Assembly (NCBI GenBank): GCA_020853405.1 | Contig: JADYYZ010000585.1 | Coordinates: 1 to 5,436, forward strand | Direction of reading: 5' to 3' | Origin: Acetobacteraceae bacterium | GTDB lineage: Bacteria; Pseudomonadota; Alphaproteobacteria; Acetobacterales; Acetobacteraceae | DNA length: 5,436 bases | Shown here: positions 4,401 through 5,436 of the stretch, one piece after another | How the letters are laid out: the number at the start of each line of letters is the position of its first letter | Numbering within the stretch: position 1 is the stretch's first letter | Made by a program: the position numbers and the translations under genes | Notes under the pieces: generated by a model | Database searches by the model: none | Told to the model about the DNA's origin: nothing | The model's input: the letters and a program-made list of their open reading frames with translations, nothing else

Positions 4401-5436
4401 TCAGCGCTTGCGGCGTTGTTCGTCCTCGGTCGACGTGGGCGTCGCCTCGGGGGTGCGCACGCCCCGGATCGAATTGATCACGACGCTCGGCGGCACGGAG
4501 AGGTTGCCCTGGAAACCGAAGTCGATCACGCGATCGATCCGGCCGGGACGGAAGCCGGCCTGGACCTCCCGGGTGATCTCGGAGGTCACGCCGCCGACGA
4601 CCTCGCCGGCCACGTTGGTGGCCTGGCTGCCCCGGGCGGAACTGCCGTTGAAGTCGAAGCTCTCCGGTCCGCCCGGCGGGGTGATGATGAAGATCTTGCT
4701 GTTGTCCTTGAGGGACTGCTGTCCGGCGAACCAGAGCAGTGACGTGCTCGGTGCGGCATAGTGCACCTCGGTCACGCTGTTCCCGAAGCGTACGGGCTCC
4801 GTGTTGGTGCCCATCGTGAAGTTGTTCGCCCCCGCTCCGTTGAAGCCGGCCATGAGCCGGACGGCCGGAGCCTGCAACTGCGTGCCGACGATCTGGCGCA
4901 GGGTCTTCCCCTCGCCCGTCAGGGTGGGGGAGGGGCCGGTGTTGTTCATCGCGATCTGGGTGCCCGACGTGACGTTGCCGAAGGTGATGTCGCCGTTGGG
5001 CGCGCGGAACTGGAGGTTGCCGCCGCTCTGGACCGTGGTGCCCGATACCTGCGTGATGCCGCCCGTTCCTGCGGCGAGCACGTTCAGGGTTCCTCCCGCC
5101 GACGTGTTGCCGAGGCCGATGTTCTGATTCGCGCCGCCGGTGATCGACAGGTTGCCGGTCGCGGCGATCTGGACCGTGGCGGAGGTCGGGAGCAGCACGG
5201 TCAGGTTTCCCGTGCCCTGGGCGATGTCGACGTTGCTCGCGCCGTTGAACGTGAGCGTCCCGCCTGGATTGAGCGTGCTGGTGAAGGCCACCGAACTGCC
5301 GGAACTCGCGAACGTCGCAGCGCCGGGCAGGGTGACTGCGTCGCCGTAGGTCTGCGAGCCGGTCGTGGTCGTCGTGGCACCGGCGATCGAAGTGGTTCCG
5401 CCGGCATCGGTGGTCAGGGATGCGAGCGGCGTCGTG
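4401..5436 (-). CDS. C-terminal part of a large secreted beta-helix adhesin, filamentous haemagglutinin-like (5' partial)
   Basis: The frame is open to the right edge with no stop (last whole codon 5433-5435), giving 344 visible residues. The GTG at 5291 lies inside a repeat and is not a credible start. Residues 1-165 are Gly/Thr/Ser/Asn-rich short beta-strand repeats. They include the motif LASLTTDAGGTTSIAG followed by TGSQTYGDAVTL, a string I recognise from giant filamentous-haemagglutinin-type exoproteins of proteobacteria. This predicts a right-handed beta-helix fibre outside the cell, usually exported by Sec and a two-partner (TpsB/FhaC-type) pore. Residues about 175-344 are less repetitive and contain FDFNGSSARGSQATN and a charged tail (TEDEQRRKR). 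There is no autotransporter barrel and no cysteine in the visible part. The signal peptide and TPS domain would be upstream, outside the window. The repeat class is confident; the secretion route is inferred. Confidence 0.85.
   Translation of the reverse strand, partial: TTPLASLTTDAGGTTSIAGATTTTTGSQTYGDAVTLPGAATFASSGSSVAFTSTLNPGGTLTFNGASNVDIAQGTGNLTVLLPTSATVQIAATGNLSITGGANQNIGLGNTSAGGTLNVLAAGTGGITQVSGTTVQSGGNLQFRAPNGDITFGNVTSGTQIAMNNTGPSPTLTGEGKTLRQIVGTQLQAPAVRLMAGFNGAGANNFTMGTNTEPVRFGNSVTEVHYAAPSTSLLWFAGQQSLKDNSKIFIITPPGGPESFDFNGSSARGSQATNVAGEVVGGVTSEITREVQAGFRPGRIDRVIDFGFQGNLSVPPSVVINSIRGVRTPEATPTSTEDEQRRKR

Noticed and set aside
5289..5291. GTG as the start codon of the adhesin
   Set aside because: The frame continues without a stop to the right edge, and the 48 upstream codons encode typical haemagglutinin repeat sequence.
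4408..5349. Plus-strand open frames opposite the adhesin (4408-4761, 4416-4742, 4801-5127, 5140-5349)
   Set aside because: They are mirror frames of the adhesin in GC-rich DNA, with no recognisable product and no plausible ribosome binding site that I could see.

Overview
This is a high-GC window that looks like a proteobacterial chromosome, most plausibly a betaproteobacterium. That assignment rests on three things: the codon and GC style, a TonB/TolA-like envelope architecture, and a filamentous-haemagglutinin-type exoprotein next to Ser/Thr kinase and FHA/cyclase genes. I cannot name the species. Three protein-coding genes fill almost the whole window, and two of them run off its edges.

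Layout. (1) Positions 1-3245, plus strand: the 3' part of a large Hanks-type Ser/Thr protein kinase. The window opens inside the catalytic loop, so the N-lobe is missing. After the kinase C-lobe come a Thr-Gly microsatellite linker, a short conserved Trp/Phe-containing segment, about 365 residues of E/R/K-rich octad helix, a Pro/Ala-rich hinge, one membrane segment, 41 tandem AAAEK-like pentads, and a C-terminal Sel1/TPR-like pair of helical repeats. (2) Positions 3310-4206, minus strand: a complete 298-residue class III nucleotidyl cyclase fused to an FHA domain. It converges on the kinase with only 64 bases between the two stop codons. (3) Positions 4401-5436, minus strand: the C-terminal 344 residues of a large secreted beta-helix adhesin (filamentous haemagglutinin-like), open at its 5' end. 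The 194-base gap between genes 2 and 3 holds three GC-rich perfect hairpins and no gene.

How the genes may work together (inference). The kinase would keep its catalytic domain in the cytoplasm and push a long alanine-rich helix with a small helical-repeat domain into the periplasm. This would be a TolA-like reach attached to a eukaryote-like kinase. The neighbouring cyclase carries an FHA domain, a phosphothreonine reader, so it is a natural candidate for responding to kinase signalling and converting it into cAMP. The adhesin next door is a possible output or a monitored cargo. The sequence shows the adjacency and the domains, but not the functional link.

The most unusual object is the kinase's double-helix-rod architecture. 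It has an octad-periodic rod on the cytoplasmic side and a pentad-periodic rod on the other side of one membrane segment. The pentad array also carries traces of segmental duplication in steps of 120-165 bases. Long open frames on the other strands across these repeats are composition artefacts.
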